A stretch of 16,157 nucleotides of DNA, from positions 1-16,157 of the forward strand of contig ONWY01000004.1 of the NCBI GenBank assembly GCA_900321665.1, given 5' to 3'. Origin of the DNA: an uncultured Eubacteriales bacterium. Its GTDB lineage: Bacteria; Bacillota; Clostridia; Oscillospirales; Acutalibacteraceae. Below are positions 1 to 6,382 of this stretch, one piece after another. Each line of letters starts with the position of its first letter. Position 1 is the stretch's first letter. The translations under genes were made by a program, and so were the position numbers. Below the pieces are notes generated by a model. The model was not told where the DNA came from. It saw only the letters and a list, made by a program, of their open reading frames with translations, and ran no database searches.

Positions 1-150
1 CAAGCTCCTCATTATCTATTATACGAATGAACTCTACAATTTCTTCGTCTGTATCTACAAAATACACACCACACTCATAATCTTTCATGTCACTAGCTTG
101 CCTAAGAATACAACCAGGATTAACAACATGTCTCCCTTTCCATTTGTAAT
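1..150 (-). pseudogene. Fragment of a metallophosphoesterase, N-terminus missing
   Basis: Read on the minus strand this stretch is open and encodes a peptide containing HVVNPGCILRQASDMKDYE followed by an acidic VDTDEEIVEF segment. The NPGS/C-x-x-RQ pattern, then a strand summarising a metabolite or DNA-processing domain, resembles the region after the last metal ligands in YfcE/SbcD-like calcineurin phosphoesterases. The gene runs off the left edge of the window. Going upstream the reading frame meets a stop at 173-175 and has no start codon, so the N-terminal catalytic part is absent here. The likely homology ends near base 150, where an unrelated plus-strand coding tail begins. The stretch is visibly more AT-rich than the DNA to its right. 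Family assignment rests on one short motif and is tentative; it could be a pseudogene, a rearrangement boundary or an assembly join. Confidence 0.4.
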
Positions 151-246
151 GAAACGGAAAAGAAAGTCGTGATTACCGGCAGAGACGGCGGCGCGACCTG
201 TGCCGAGTTTGCCGATTATGTGATGGAAACACTCGAGAATCTATAA
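151..246 (+). pseudogene. C-terminal tail of an unrecognised protein
   Basis: A plus-strand frame ending in TAA encodes about 31 residues, including KKVVITGRDGGATCAEFADY and ending ETLENL. Codon use (GGC, GCG, GCC, GAG) matches the core genes further right rather than the AT-rich bases 1-150, and a strong terminator starts within its stop codon, so this looks like a genuine gene end. The frame has no ATG, GTG or TTG in a plausible position, and going upstream it is closed by a stop at 121-123, so the rest of the protein is missing. I do not recognise the family. The gene was probably cut at about base 150, where a minus-strand fragment of another gene abuts it. Confidence 0.45.
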
Positions 247-284
247 GAAAGAACCTGCACATTATGTGCAGGTTCTTTCTTATA
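242..284 (+). terminator. Strong intrinsic terminator, possibly bidirectional
   Basis: A near-perfect inverted repeat with a stem of about 20 bp and a TTA loop (arms AAGAAAGAACCTGCACA and its complement). The A-rich foot of the left arm and T-rich foot of the right arm allow termination in either direction. The 5' arm contains the TAA stop of the upstream coding tail. Confidence 0.85.
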
Positions 285-317
285 AACAGGTGACAGGCGA
301 TAATTAGATGGTGCCAC

Positions 318-346
318 TTGACAAAGATAATGCCTTGTGATACGAT
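318..346 (+). promoter_or_regulatory. SigA-type promoter of the padR operon
   Basis: TTGACA (318-323) and TACGAT (341-346) are separated by exactly 17 bases. The -35 is a perfect consensus match and the -10 matches four of six positions. Transcription would start around 352-354 and reach the padR start after about 43 bases. Confidence 0.8.
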
Positions 347-365
347 GTAAGAAAGATACATTGTA
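341..365. promoter_or_regulatory. Palindromic operator, likely PadR binding site
   Basis: TACGATGTA and TACATTGTA form 9-base inverted arms with one mismatch around a 7-base centre. The core ATGTA-N7-TACAT agrees with the ATGT/ACAT dyads bound by PadR-family repressors in lactic acid bacteria and Bacillus. It overlaps the -10 element and the expected start point, the usual position for repression. The gene downstream encodes a PadR protein, so autoregulation is the simplest reading; binding itself is inferred. Confidence 0.7.
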
Positions 366-395
366 TTACGAGGCATATGAATTTGAGGTGATAAA

Positions 396-722
396 ATGCG
401 CTACAGTAAAGAATTGGTCAAAGGCAGCACTCATTTACTGGTGCTTGCTGTTTTGGAAAAAGAAGATTTATACGGTTACAGAATTTGCAGAGAAATTGCA
501 CTGCGCTCTCAAAATGAGTTATCGATGGGCGAAGGCACACTCTACCCTATTGTGCATGCTCTTGAAAAAGAAGGGTATGTGGAAAGCTATTGGCGGGAAT
601 GTGACGGCAGAAACCGCAAGTATTATCATATCACCCGCAAAGGTTTACGGCGTTTAAAGTCACTCAAAGAGGAGCGAATTGCTTTTAACAAGAGCATCGA
701 TAAAGTGCTCAATTTTGGTTGA
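396..722 (+). CDS. PadR-family transcriptional regulator
   Basis: This 108-residue protein is a winged-helix repressor of the short PadR class. The N-terminal helix-turn-helix shows the family signature: KGSTHLLVLAVL, then LYGYRICREI, then MGEGTLYPIVHALEKEGYV (about residues 43-62), where the GTLYP segment begins the recognition helix. The wing follows as GRNRKYYHITRKGLRRL. The C-terminal dimerisation helix is short, as in the 100-115 residue subfamily. The start is supported by GAGGTG five bases upstream of ATG. It is transcribed from its own promoter, with a palindromic operator over the -10, and stops 4 bases before a HAAS-domain membrane protein. PadR genes of this size are often paired with HAAS proteins, where the repressor controls the pair in response to an envelope or small-molecule signal. 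The signal here is unknown. Confidence 0.92.
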   Translation: MRYSKELVKGSTHLLVLAVLEKEDLYGYRICREIALRSQNELSMGEGTLYPIVHALEKEGYVESYWRECDGRNRKYYHITRKGLRRLKSLKEERIAFNKSIDKVLNFG

Positions 723-726
723 AACG

Positions 727-1959
727 ATGAATAAACAAGAATATATTAGAAATATTATTAAGTACATTCAAAATGACCGCATGCGAGAAGAATCTTTGCG
801 TGAGTTGAGCGATCATTTTGAAGACCGAAAGCAGTACTACCTTAATGCGGGATTTGAGGAAGAGGTCGCCGAAGAAAAGACAATCGCGTGTATGGGAGAT
901 GCGGAGCTGATTGGCACCAGAATAGGAAAGGTGCACGGCAAGCGGTTGTATGTGCCGCTGTTGCTTATTGAGATTGTATTGGGTTTGACAGTTTGTTTTT
1001 TTGCCTTAATTCTTGGAGCCCTTTTATGGAGTGAAGTTTTATACGAGCAGACAGTGTTAAGTGAATGCGCACTTCTGGTATTTTTATTTCTTTTTGCTTA
1101 TATCGGCTTGCGCTATCGATATAAAAGCATTTTGATAATTGCATGTATACCGCTTAGCTTGTTTTTGACATTCAGAGTGGTGTTAGGCTGGGGGCATAGT
1201 TATGAAAATGCGTTGTTAGTTAGCGGCACCGTGTGGGAAACGGTTTATTTAGTGCTTGGAAAGTTCAAAATGATTTATGAAATCGCTTCCCGCTGGCGCT
1301 TTGTAGAGACTTCATGGTGGCTACAGGTATTGTCTGTTTTGTTTTACGCATGGATCGGGTTTTGCGTAATTGCCGGTATGACTTTTATGGTGCGCGAAGA
1401 CCGAGAGAAATGCAGCTTAAGACAAAAGAAAATGCTCAAGCTCATAAAAAGAAGTGTATTGGCATTGGGGGCTTGCGTATTGGTGAGTGGGCTTGCATTT
1501 TGTGCAGTATATTACACGGCAGCAGCTGCCGCACGAGAGTCCGTATTGGAAACATATTCCGGTTCGGTTATATATGCAAAGGGCATTAATCAAAATCAAC
1601 CGTTCAATGAAATGGAAGAAGCCTTTATATCTGATGATACAAAGAGCTTGACTTATTATGTTGAGGACATAAGCATAGAATCCAAAGATACGATTCAACT
1701 ATATGGAGCGGGAAAAGATGGAGAACCGGTCAGGCGAATAGAAAAAAAGCAATTTGATAATAATATTGCGTATTATACTGTCATCTATGAAGTGAATGTT
1801 AAAACCACAAAAGATTATATGTTTTTTTCAAACAAAGGGTTGAAAGAAAGCTTCTCTCAAGATAAATGGCTGAAAGTCAGAAAAGGAGAAAAATATCTTA
1901 TTGCGTTTGAAGAGTATGAAGAGTATCCGCTAAATTTTGTGGAATTTACCATTCAGTAG
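727..1959 (+). CDS. HAAS-domain multi-pass membrane protein
   Basis: A 410-residue protein. Residues 1-70 match the HAAS (DUF1700-like) helical domain usually encoded next to PadR repressors: helices with RELSDHFEDRKQYYLNAGF and a second part ending CMGDAELIGTRIG. Five hydrophobic stretches follow at about 74-101, 110-128, 134-153, 199-222 and 242-264. With the HAAS domain in the cytoplasm, five spans place residues 265-410 outside the membrane. That tail has no cysteine pair or recognisable enzyme motif and looks like a beta-rich folded domain. I chose the ATG at 727 because HAAS homology begins there and it lies 4 bases after the padR stop; the Shine-Dalgarno is weak, so translation is probably coupled to padR. 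The pair may form a membrane sensor and repressor module, but the function is inferred from arrangement only. Confidence 0.8.
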   Translation: MNKQEYIRNIIKYIQNDRMREESLRELSDHFEDRKQYYLNAGFEEEVAEEKTIACMGDAELIGTRIGKVHGKRLYVPLLLIEIVLGLTVCFFALILGALLWSEVLYEQTVLSECALLVFLFLFAYIGLRYRYKSILIIACIPLSLFLTFRVVLGWGHSYENALLVSGTVWETVYLVLGKFKMIYEIASRWRFVETSWWLQVLSVLFYAWIGFCVIAGMTFMVREDREKCSLRQKKMLKLIKRSVLALGACVLVSGLAFCAVYYTAAAAARESVLETYSGSVIYAKGINQNQPFNEMEEAFISDDTKSLTYYVEDISIESKDTIQLYGAGKDGEPVRRIEKKQFDNNIAYYTVIYEVNVKTTKDYMFFSNKGLKESFSQDKWLKVRKGEKYLIAFEEYEEYPLNFVEFTIQ

Positions 1960-2039
1960 TTTTAAATATAAAATAACCGGCTGATACTCTTGATTAAATA
2001 TATAGATTATCCGGCACCAAAGCATTCCGTATTTTGCAT

Positions 2040-2068
2040 TTGAAAATCAGTTGAAATCGTAGTATAAT
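2040..2068 (+). promoter_or_regulatory. SigA-type promoter upstream of the CPBP protease gene
   Basis: TTGAAA (2040-2045) and a perfect TATAAT (2063-2068) lie 17 bases apart, about 51 bases before the ATG. No clear terminator separates it from the HAAS gene, so some readthrough from the padR operon is possible. The rest of the 160-base gap is AT-rich with nothing else recognisable. Confidence 0.8.
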
Positions 2069-2119
2069 ACTTGCGATTTATAATAAAAATAATAGTAGAA
2101 GAAAACCTGTGGAGAAATT

Positions 2120-3511
2120 ATGACACAAAATCAACCGAATCCTTATCAACAAAACGGGGCACCGGCACCCAATCCCTATGCGGCGCCGGTACAGCAGGCA
2201 CAACCTTACGCTGCACCCGCGCAAGCCTATGCACCTGCCGCACCGGCATGGCAACCGGGAGCGGTACAGCCGCAGCCTCACGCGCAGCCTGTACAACCTG
2301 CACAGCCTTACGCGCAACCTGCAAAACCTGCACAGCCTTACGCGCAGCCTGCACAACCTGCGCAGCCCTATGCGCAACCTGCGCAGCCTTATGCGCAACC
2401 TGCGCAGCCTTATACCCAACCGGCTGTGCCCTACGGTGCGGCTCCCGGTCAACCGGTGGGCTATTATCCTAACGGTTACCCGATTTACCCGGGCAATCCC
2501 TATTATTATAACCCGCAGCTGGCGCAGCAGGCGTATGAAAAGCGCCTGCGCGTGGAAAAGGCAAAAAAATCACTGCGCTACCTCGGCAATATGTCGGGGC
2601 TCGGCGTGATATTATTTTTGGCTTTTAATACGGTAATGTCTTTGATTCTCACGATACCGGGTGTATACAATTTGTATACCGCCAATGCGGTATTCAGCGG
2701 GGCATTTTCCATTATTTCTTCATTTATTTATATGTTTATCCCGTTTTTGATTATCGCCTTTCTTATTCGCAGCAAGGATAAAACCGTGAATTTTGTGCCG
2801 TTTAAGAAAATGAATACAAAGCGGGCGCTGTTGTCCATACCGATTGGATTGACCATTTGTATCGGCGCAAACATCATTGTCAATATTATTATTACATTAT
2901 TTGAGCAGCTCGGCTTTAAGCTTAGCCAACAAAGCGATGCTTTGGCGGAGCCGACCACTGCCTTCGGTTTGGTCATTACCTTAGTCAGCACGGCGGTGAT
3001 GCCGGCGCTGCTGGAGGAGTTTGCCATTCGCGGGGTGATTTTGCAGCCGGCGAGAAAATACGGTATGGCATTTGCCATCATCTCTTCAAGTGTGATTTTC
3101 GGCTTGATGCACGGCAATTTTATCCAAGCACCCTTTGCTTTTATTGTCGGTGCGTGCTTTGCCTTTTTTGCCATTAAGTGCGACAGTTTGTGGATTGGGG
3201 TGATTCTCCACTTTATCAACAACGGCTTTAGTGTGGTGATGGGCTATGTCGGTGAAAAGATGCCGGAGGCTGCCTTTAATTTGATGTATTATATCATCAT
3301 CGGTGTGGTGGCGCTGGCGGGCATTGCCTGCTTTGTCATCCTGTTGCTGACAGACCGCACATTTTTCAGCAAAAGCGAAGGAAACATAGCAGGCGAGGAA
3401 GCGGCGATTTTGAGCAAAGGGCAGAAATTTGTTGCGTTTTTCTTGAATGCACCGATGATTATCGGCTTTGTCATTATGGGGCTGTTGACCCTGCAGTATA
3501 TCAGTAGGTAA
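2120..3511 (+). CDS. CPBP-family intramembrane metalloprotease with Gln/Pro-rich N-terminal repeats
   Basis: A 463-residue membrane protein of the CPBP (CAAX protease and bacteriocin-processing, Abi) family. The three motifs are intact: E299-E300-x-x-x-R304, F327-x-x-x-H331 and H364-x-x-x-N368, which form the glutamate/histidine active site within the membrane. Hydrophobic spans begin near residue 160 and continue to the C-terminus. Residues 1-135 are unlike the core family: low complexity, rich in Gln, Pro, Ala and Tyr, with tandem AQPAQPY-type units, a Tyr/Pro/Gly stretch, then a charged helix YEKRLRVEKAKKSLRYL. This looks like a cytoplasmic tail. GGAG sits five bases before the ATG. The substrate is unknown; bacterial members process peptides, confer bacteriocin immunity or degrade membrane regulators. 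tadA starts 3 bases after its stop, so the two are probably co-transcribed. Confidence 0.9.
   Translation: MTQNQPNPYQQNGAPAPNPYAAPVQQAQPYAAPAQAYAPAAPAWQPGAVQPQPHAQPVQPAQPYAQPAKPAQPYAQPAQPAQPYAQPAQPYAQPAQPYTQPAVPYGAAPGQPVGYYPNGYPIYPGNPYYYNPQLAQQAYEKRLRVEKAKKSLRYLGNMSGLGVILFLAFNTVMSLILTIPGVYNLYTANAVFSGAFSIISSFIYMFIPFLIIAFLIRSKDKTVNFVPFKKMNTKRALLSIPIGLTICIGANIIVNIIITLFEQLGFKLSQQSDALAEPTTAFGLVITLVSTAVMPALLEEFAIRGVILQPARKYGMAFAIISSSVIFGLMHGNFIQAPFAFIVGACFAFFAIKCDSLWIGVILHFINNGFSVVMGYVGEKMPEAAFNLMYYIIIGVVALAGIACFVILLLTDRTFFSKSEGNIAGEEAAILSKGQKFVAFFLNAPMIIGFVIMGLLTLQYISR
2276..2415 (+). repeat. In-frame tandem repeats coding AQPAQPY units
   Basis: Units of 12 and 21 bases built from GCGCAGCCT, GCACAACCT and CCTTATGCG recur about ten times and encode AQP, AQPY and AQPAQPY blocks at about residues 53-99. 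Copies vary at silent positions (CAG/CAA, CCT/CCC), so the repeats are not a very recent expansion, but length variation between strains is likely. Confidence 0.85.
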
Positions 3512-3513
3512 GT

Positions 3514-3975
3514 ATGGAAGAAAAATATATGAAAGCCGCCTTGGAATTGGCAGCGCTCTCCGCGAGCGAGGGCGAGGTGCCGGTCGGTGCGGTTGTGGTG
3601 TGCGAGGGTGAGATTGTCGGCACCGGCAGAAATCGCAGAGAAAAGGGCAAAAACGCGCTGTATCACGCAGAGCTCGAAGCGATAGATAACGCTTGTAAAG
3701 CTTTAGGCGGCTGGCGGCTGCACAAGTGCGATTTATATGTCACCTTGGAACCGTGCCCGATGTGCACGGGGGCGATTATCAACGCGCGTATCAAAAACCT
3801 GATTTACGGCGCGAGCGACCCGAAGGCGGGTAGCGCGGGCAGTGTGGTGAATTTATTTGACCTGCCCTATAATCACAAGCCGGAGGTGACCGGCGGTGTG
3901 ATGGGGGAAGCGTGCAGCGCAATACTGACCGACTTCTTTCGCTCGCTCAGAGAAAAGAAAGAAAAAATGCAATAA
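3514..3975 (+). CDS. tadA: tRNA-specific adenosine deaminase TadA
   Basis: TadA deaminates adenosine 34 of tRNA-Arg(ACG) to inosine in the cytoplasm. This 153-residue protein shows the zinc-dependent deaminase signature: H51-A52-E53, with His as zinc ligand and Glu as proton shuttle, and P80-C81-P82-M83-C84, supplying the two cysteine ligands. The family sequences EVPVGAVVV (residues 21-29), NARI and IYGASDPKAG are present, and length is as expected for a bacterial TadA. The start lies 3 bases after the CPBP stop, with only a weak GGTAAG ribosome site, suggesting translational coupling. It ends inside a symmetric terminator shared with the convergent metA. In many Firmicutes the SRP RNA or dnaX follows tadA; neither does here. 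Confidence 0.96.
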   Translation: MEEKYMKAALELAALSASEGEVPVGAVVVCEGEIVGTGRNRREKGKNALYHAELEAIDNACKALGGWRLHKCDLYVTLEPCPMCTGAIINARIKNLIYGASDPKAGSAGSVVNLFDLPYNHKPEVTGGVMGEACSAILTDFFRSLREKKEKMQ

Positions 3976-4017
3976 GAAAAAATGCAACAAGCTGAAGCTT
4001 GTTGCATTTTTTCTTAT
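3972..4017. terminator. Bidirectional terminator between tadA and metA
   Basis: An almost perfectly self-complementary palindrome with a stem of about 21 bp around a TGAA loop. Each strand reads TAAGAAAAAATGC in the 5' arm and GCATTTTTTCTTA in the 3' arm, so both transcripts end with a stable hairpin and a U-rich tail. The tadA stop and the metA stop are both the TAA in their own strand's 5' arm. Confidence 0.92.
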
Positions 4018-4955
4018 CTGAACTTATGCCGTTTTAATTCTTTTATCTCCGACAAGTCGTAGGGCGTTGCCTGATAAACAAAGTAGTTGAGCCAATTGCT
4101 GTAAAACAAATTTGCACAAGAGCGCCAGCTCACCACCGGCTTGTTGGCGGGGTTATCTGCCGGGAAAAAGTTTTTGGGGATTTTGGTGCCAAGCCCTGCT
4201 TTTTTATCGCGCAGGTATTCATTTTTGAGGGTATCGGCATCGTATTCCGAGTGCCCGGTGACAAAGATTTGCCTGCCGCGCTTGGTGGAAACACAAAATA
4301 CGCCGGATTCCTCGCCCGAGGCTAAAATTTTAAGTGTCGGGATAGCTTCCACATCTTCTCTTTTGAAGGTGGTGTAGCGCGAATGCGGCACTTCAAACAC
4401 ATCATCAAAGCCGCGGAACAAAATAGAGCGCTTGTGGTCTACTTTATGCTTGTAGACACCGAACAGCTTTTCGGGCAGCTCGTATTTTTTGACACCGTAG
4501 TGGTAATACAGTGCCGCCTGCGCGCCCCAACAGATGTGGAGGGTGCTGGTGACATGGGATTTGGTCCACTCCATGATTTCGCACAGCTCGTCCCAATACT
4601 CCACCTCTTCAAAAGCAAGGCGCTCCACCGGCGCGCCGGTGATAATCATGCCGTCATAGTTATTATCTTTGACCTGGTCAAAGGTTTTATAAAAATCAAT
4701 CATATGCTGCTCGGAAACATGTGTGGCGGTGTGGGAGGCGGTTTGTAACAGCTCCATTTCCACCTGCAGGGGAGAATTGCCCAACAATCTGACAAGCTGG
4801 GTTTCGGTTTCAATCTTTGTCGGCATCAAATTGAGCAGCAGAATTTTCAGCGGGCGTATTGCCTGGGTGGAGGCGCGCTGTGAGGTCATAACAAAGATAT
4901 TTTCTTTTTCCATTTGTTTGACAGCCGGCAAATGGTCCGGTACTTTAATAGGCAT
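4014..4955 (-). CDS. metA: Homoserine O-acetyltransferase MetA
   Basis: Class-I glutamine-amidotransferase-like enzyme that acylates L-homoserine in the first committed step of methionine synthesis. The 313-residue product carries the catalytic triad at canonical numbers: Cys142 in LHICWGAQAA, His235 and Glu237 in VTGHSEYDAD. Residue 111 is Glu (TGAPVERLAFEEV). In this family Glu111 favours acetyl-CoA, whereas Gly111, as in E. coli, favours succinyl-CoA, so acetyltransferase activity is predicted. This fits the adjacent metY, which uses O-acetylhomoserine. The frame stays open upstream, but the ATG at 4955 is chosen because MPIKVPDHLP is the conserved N-terminus and AAAGG lies 8 bases before it. 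Second gene of the metY-metA operon, 41 bases after metY. Confidence 0.96.
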   Translation of the reverse strand: MPIKVPDHLPAVKQMEKENIFVMTSQRASTQAIRPLKILLLNLMPTKIETETQLVRLLGNSPLQVEMELLQTASHTATHVSEQHMIDFYKTFDQVKDNNYDGMIITGAPVERLAFEEVEYWDELCEIMEWTKSHVTSTLHICWGAQAALYYHYGVKKYELPEKLFGVYKHKVDHKRSILFRGFDDVFEVPHSRYTTFKREDVEAIPTLKILASGEESGVFCVSTKRGRQIFVTGHSEYDADTLKNEYLRDKKAGLGTKIPKNFFPADNPANKPVVSWRSCANLFYSNWLNYFVYQATPYDLSEIKELKRHKFR

Positions 4956-4996
4956 AGGAGTTACCTTTCTTTTATTAACTGAGCTTTTGCGCGGTG

Positions 4997-6271
4997 TTAT
5001 TCGGCTTTCTCTAAAGCCTGCGCGATGTCTGCAATAATATCCTCGGCATTTTCGATGCCGACACTGAAGCGTACCAAATCCGGGCTGACACCGCACTCCT
5101 CGAGCTGCTTGTCCGTCAGCTGGCGGTGGGTGGTGGAAGCCGGGTGGAGGCAACAGGTTCTTGCATCTGCCACATGGGTCACAATGGCGGCAAGCTGCAG
5201 AGAATCCATAAACTTGACGGCAGCCTCTCTGCCGCCCTTCACACCGAAGGAAACCACACCGCAGGTGCCGTTTGGCATATATTTTTGCGCGAGAGCATAT
5301 TGCGGGTCATCCTCAAGCATCGCGCATTTCACCCAAGAAATGTGTTCATTGGTCTTTAAATATTCTGCTACCTTTTTGGCATTTTCACAGTGGCGCGGCA
5401 TTCTCAAGTGCAGTGTCTCGAGACCTAAGTTTAATAAGAATGCGTTTTGCGGCGACTGCACCGAGCCTAAATCGCGCTGCAGCTGGGCGACGAGTTTAAG
5501 CGTGTATGCCCCCTTGCCGGTGTCGGCATAAACAACGCCGTGGTAGCTTTCATCGGGTGTGGTCAACTCGGGAAATTTGTCATTTTGCGCCCAATCAAAA
5601 TTGCCGCTGTCTACCACCACACCGCCGATGGTGCTGGCGTGACCTTCCATGTACTTGGTGGTGGAGTGAATGACAATGTCGGCGCCGAACTCAATCGGTC
5701 TGCACATCACGGGGGTAGCAAAGGTGTTATCGATAATCAGCGGAATGCCGTTGGCATGCGCCACTTCGGCAAAGGCGGTAATATCGAGCACATCTAAGCT
5801 CGGGTTGGATATGGTTTCACCGAATACCGCTTTGGTGTTCGGGCGAATGGCAGCTTGGATTTCCTCCTTGCTTGCATGAGGAGAAATAAAGGTAAAATCA
5901 AAGCCGAGCTTGCGCATGGTCACATTAAACAGGTTAAAGGTACCGCCGTAAATCGCGGAGGAGCTGACAATATGGTCACCTGCCTTTGCGATGTTAAAAA
6001 TGGAATAAAAGCTGGCAGCTTGTCCGCTCGCGGTCAGAGTGGCGGCAACGCCGCCTTCTAACATGGCAATTTTTTCGGCGACAATGTCACAGGTGGGGTT
6101 TTGCAATCTTGAGTAGAAATAGCCGGATTTCTTTAAATCAAACAGCTCGCCCATTTCTACGCTGGATTCATATTTAAAGGTGGTGCTTTGCACAATCGGA
6201 ATGACTCTCGATTCGCCGTTTTTGGGTTGATACGCACCTTGTACACAGTTGGTTTCAATATGCCGTTTCAT
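4997..6271 (-). CDS. metY: O-acetylhomoserine sulfhydrylase
   Basis: PLP-dependent Cys/Met-metabolism enzyme of 424 residues that makes homocysteine from O-acetylhomoserine and sulfide. The Schiff-base lysine is K206 in HSTTKYMEGHASTIGG, and the PLP-nitrogen aspartate is D181 in IIDNTFATP. The substrate/cofactor YSRLQNPT segment is at residues 53-60 and SGQAA at 82-86. Length above 420 and GKGAYTLKLVAQLQRDLG point to the sulfhydrylase group rather than the roughly 380-residue cystathionine gamma-synthases and lyases; a secondary cysteine synthase activity is possible. AAAGGGGAC lies five bases before the ATG. It leads the operon with metA. A promoter lies about 40 bases upstream and leaves too short a leader for a SAM riboswitch. 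Confidence 0.95.
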   Translation of the reverse strand: MKRHIETNCVQGAYQPKNGESRVIPIVQSTTFKYESSVEMGELFDLKKSGYFYSRLQNPTCDIVAEKIAMLEGGVAATLTASGQAASFYSIFNIAKAGDHIVSSSAIYGGTFNLFNVTMRKLGFDFTFISPHASKEEIQAAIRPNTKAVFGETISNPSLDVLDITAFAEVAHANGIPLIIDNTFATPVMCRPIEFGADIVIHSTTKYMEGHASTIGGVVVDSGNFDWAQNDKFPELTTPDESYHGVVYADTGKGAYTLKLVAQLQRDLGSVQSPQNAFLLNLGLETLHLRMPRHCENAKKVAEYLKTNEHISWVKCAMLEDDPQYALAQKYMPNGTCGVVSFGVKGGREAAVKFMDSLQLAAIVTHVADARTCCLHPASTTHRQLTDKQLEECGVSPDLVRFSVGIENAEDIIADIAQALEKAE

Positions 6272-6306
6272 AATATGTCCCCTTTACTTTCAAAGATATA
6301 TAAAAT

Positions 6307-6334
6307 AGTATATCACAAAATCATTTAATATCAA
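6307..6334 (-). promoter_or_regulatory. Promoter of the metY-metA operon
   Basis: On the minus strand TTGATA (6329-6334) and TATACT (6307-6312) are 16 bases apart. The start point would be near 6300, giving a leader of under 30 bases. An inverted repeat GATATA-N8-TATATC (6295-6314) covers the -10 and start point and could be an operator. Confidence 0.65.
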
Positions 6335-6338
6335 GTTT

Positions 6339-6382
6339 TATTATTTAAAAGTAAAGAGCATATTATTTTAAAGTAAAGAGCA
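6339..6382. repeat. 22-base tandem direct duplication
   Basis: Two directly adjacent 22-base copies of TATTATTT(A/T)AAAGTAAAGAGCA differ at one base (6347 a, 6369 t). They lie between the end of the M14-like gene and the metY promoter. The t at 6369 creates the TAA stop of the M14-like gene on the minus strand. Confidence 0.9.

Noticed and set aside
173..376. Minus-strand frame of 67 residues under the padR promoter
   Set aside because: It overlaps terminator, promoter and operator, and has no recognisable motif or ribosome site.
2276..2415. Possible CRISPR or non-coding repeat array
   Set aside because: Unit lengths are multiples of three, the copies vary silently and there are no unique spacers, so it is a coding repeat.
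2071..2609. Cys/Arg/Thr-rich open frames on both strands over the repeat region
   Set aside because: They are out-of-frame readings of the AQP repeats; low-complexity composition and lack of start context show them to be shadows of the CPBP gene.
4956..5153. N-terminal extension of the metA frame by 66 residues
   Set aside because: It lies in the metY gene on the same strand and is Pro/Arg/Cys-rich without homology; the ATG at 4955 has a ribosome site and the conserved N-terminus.
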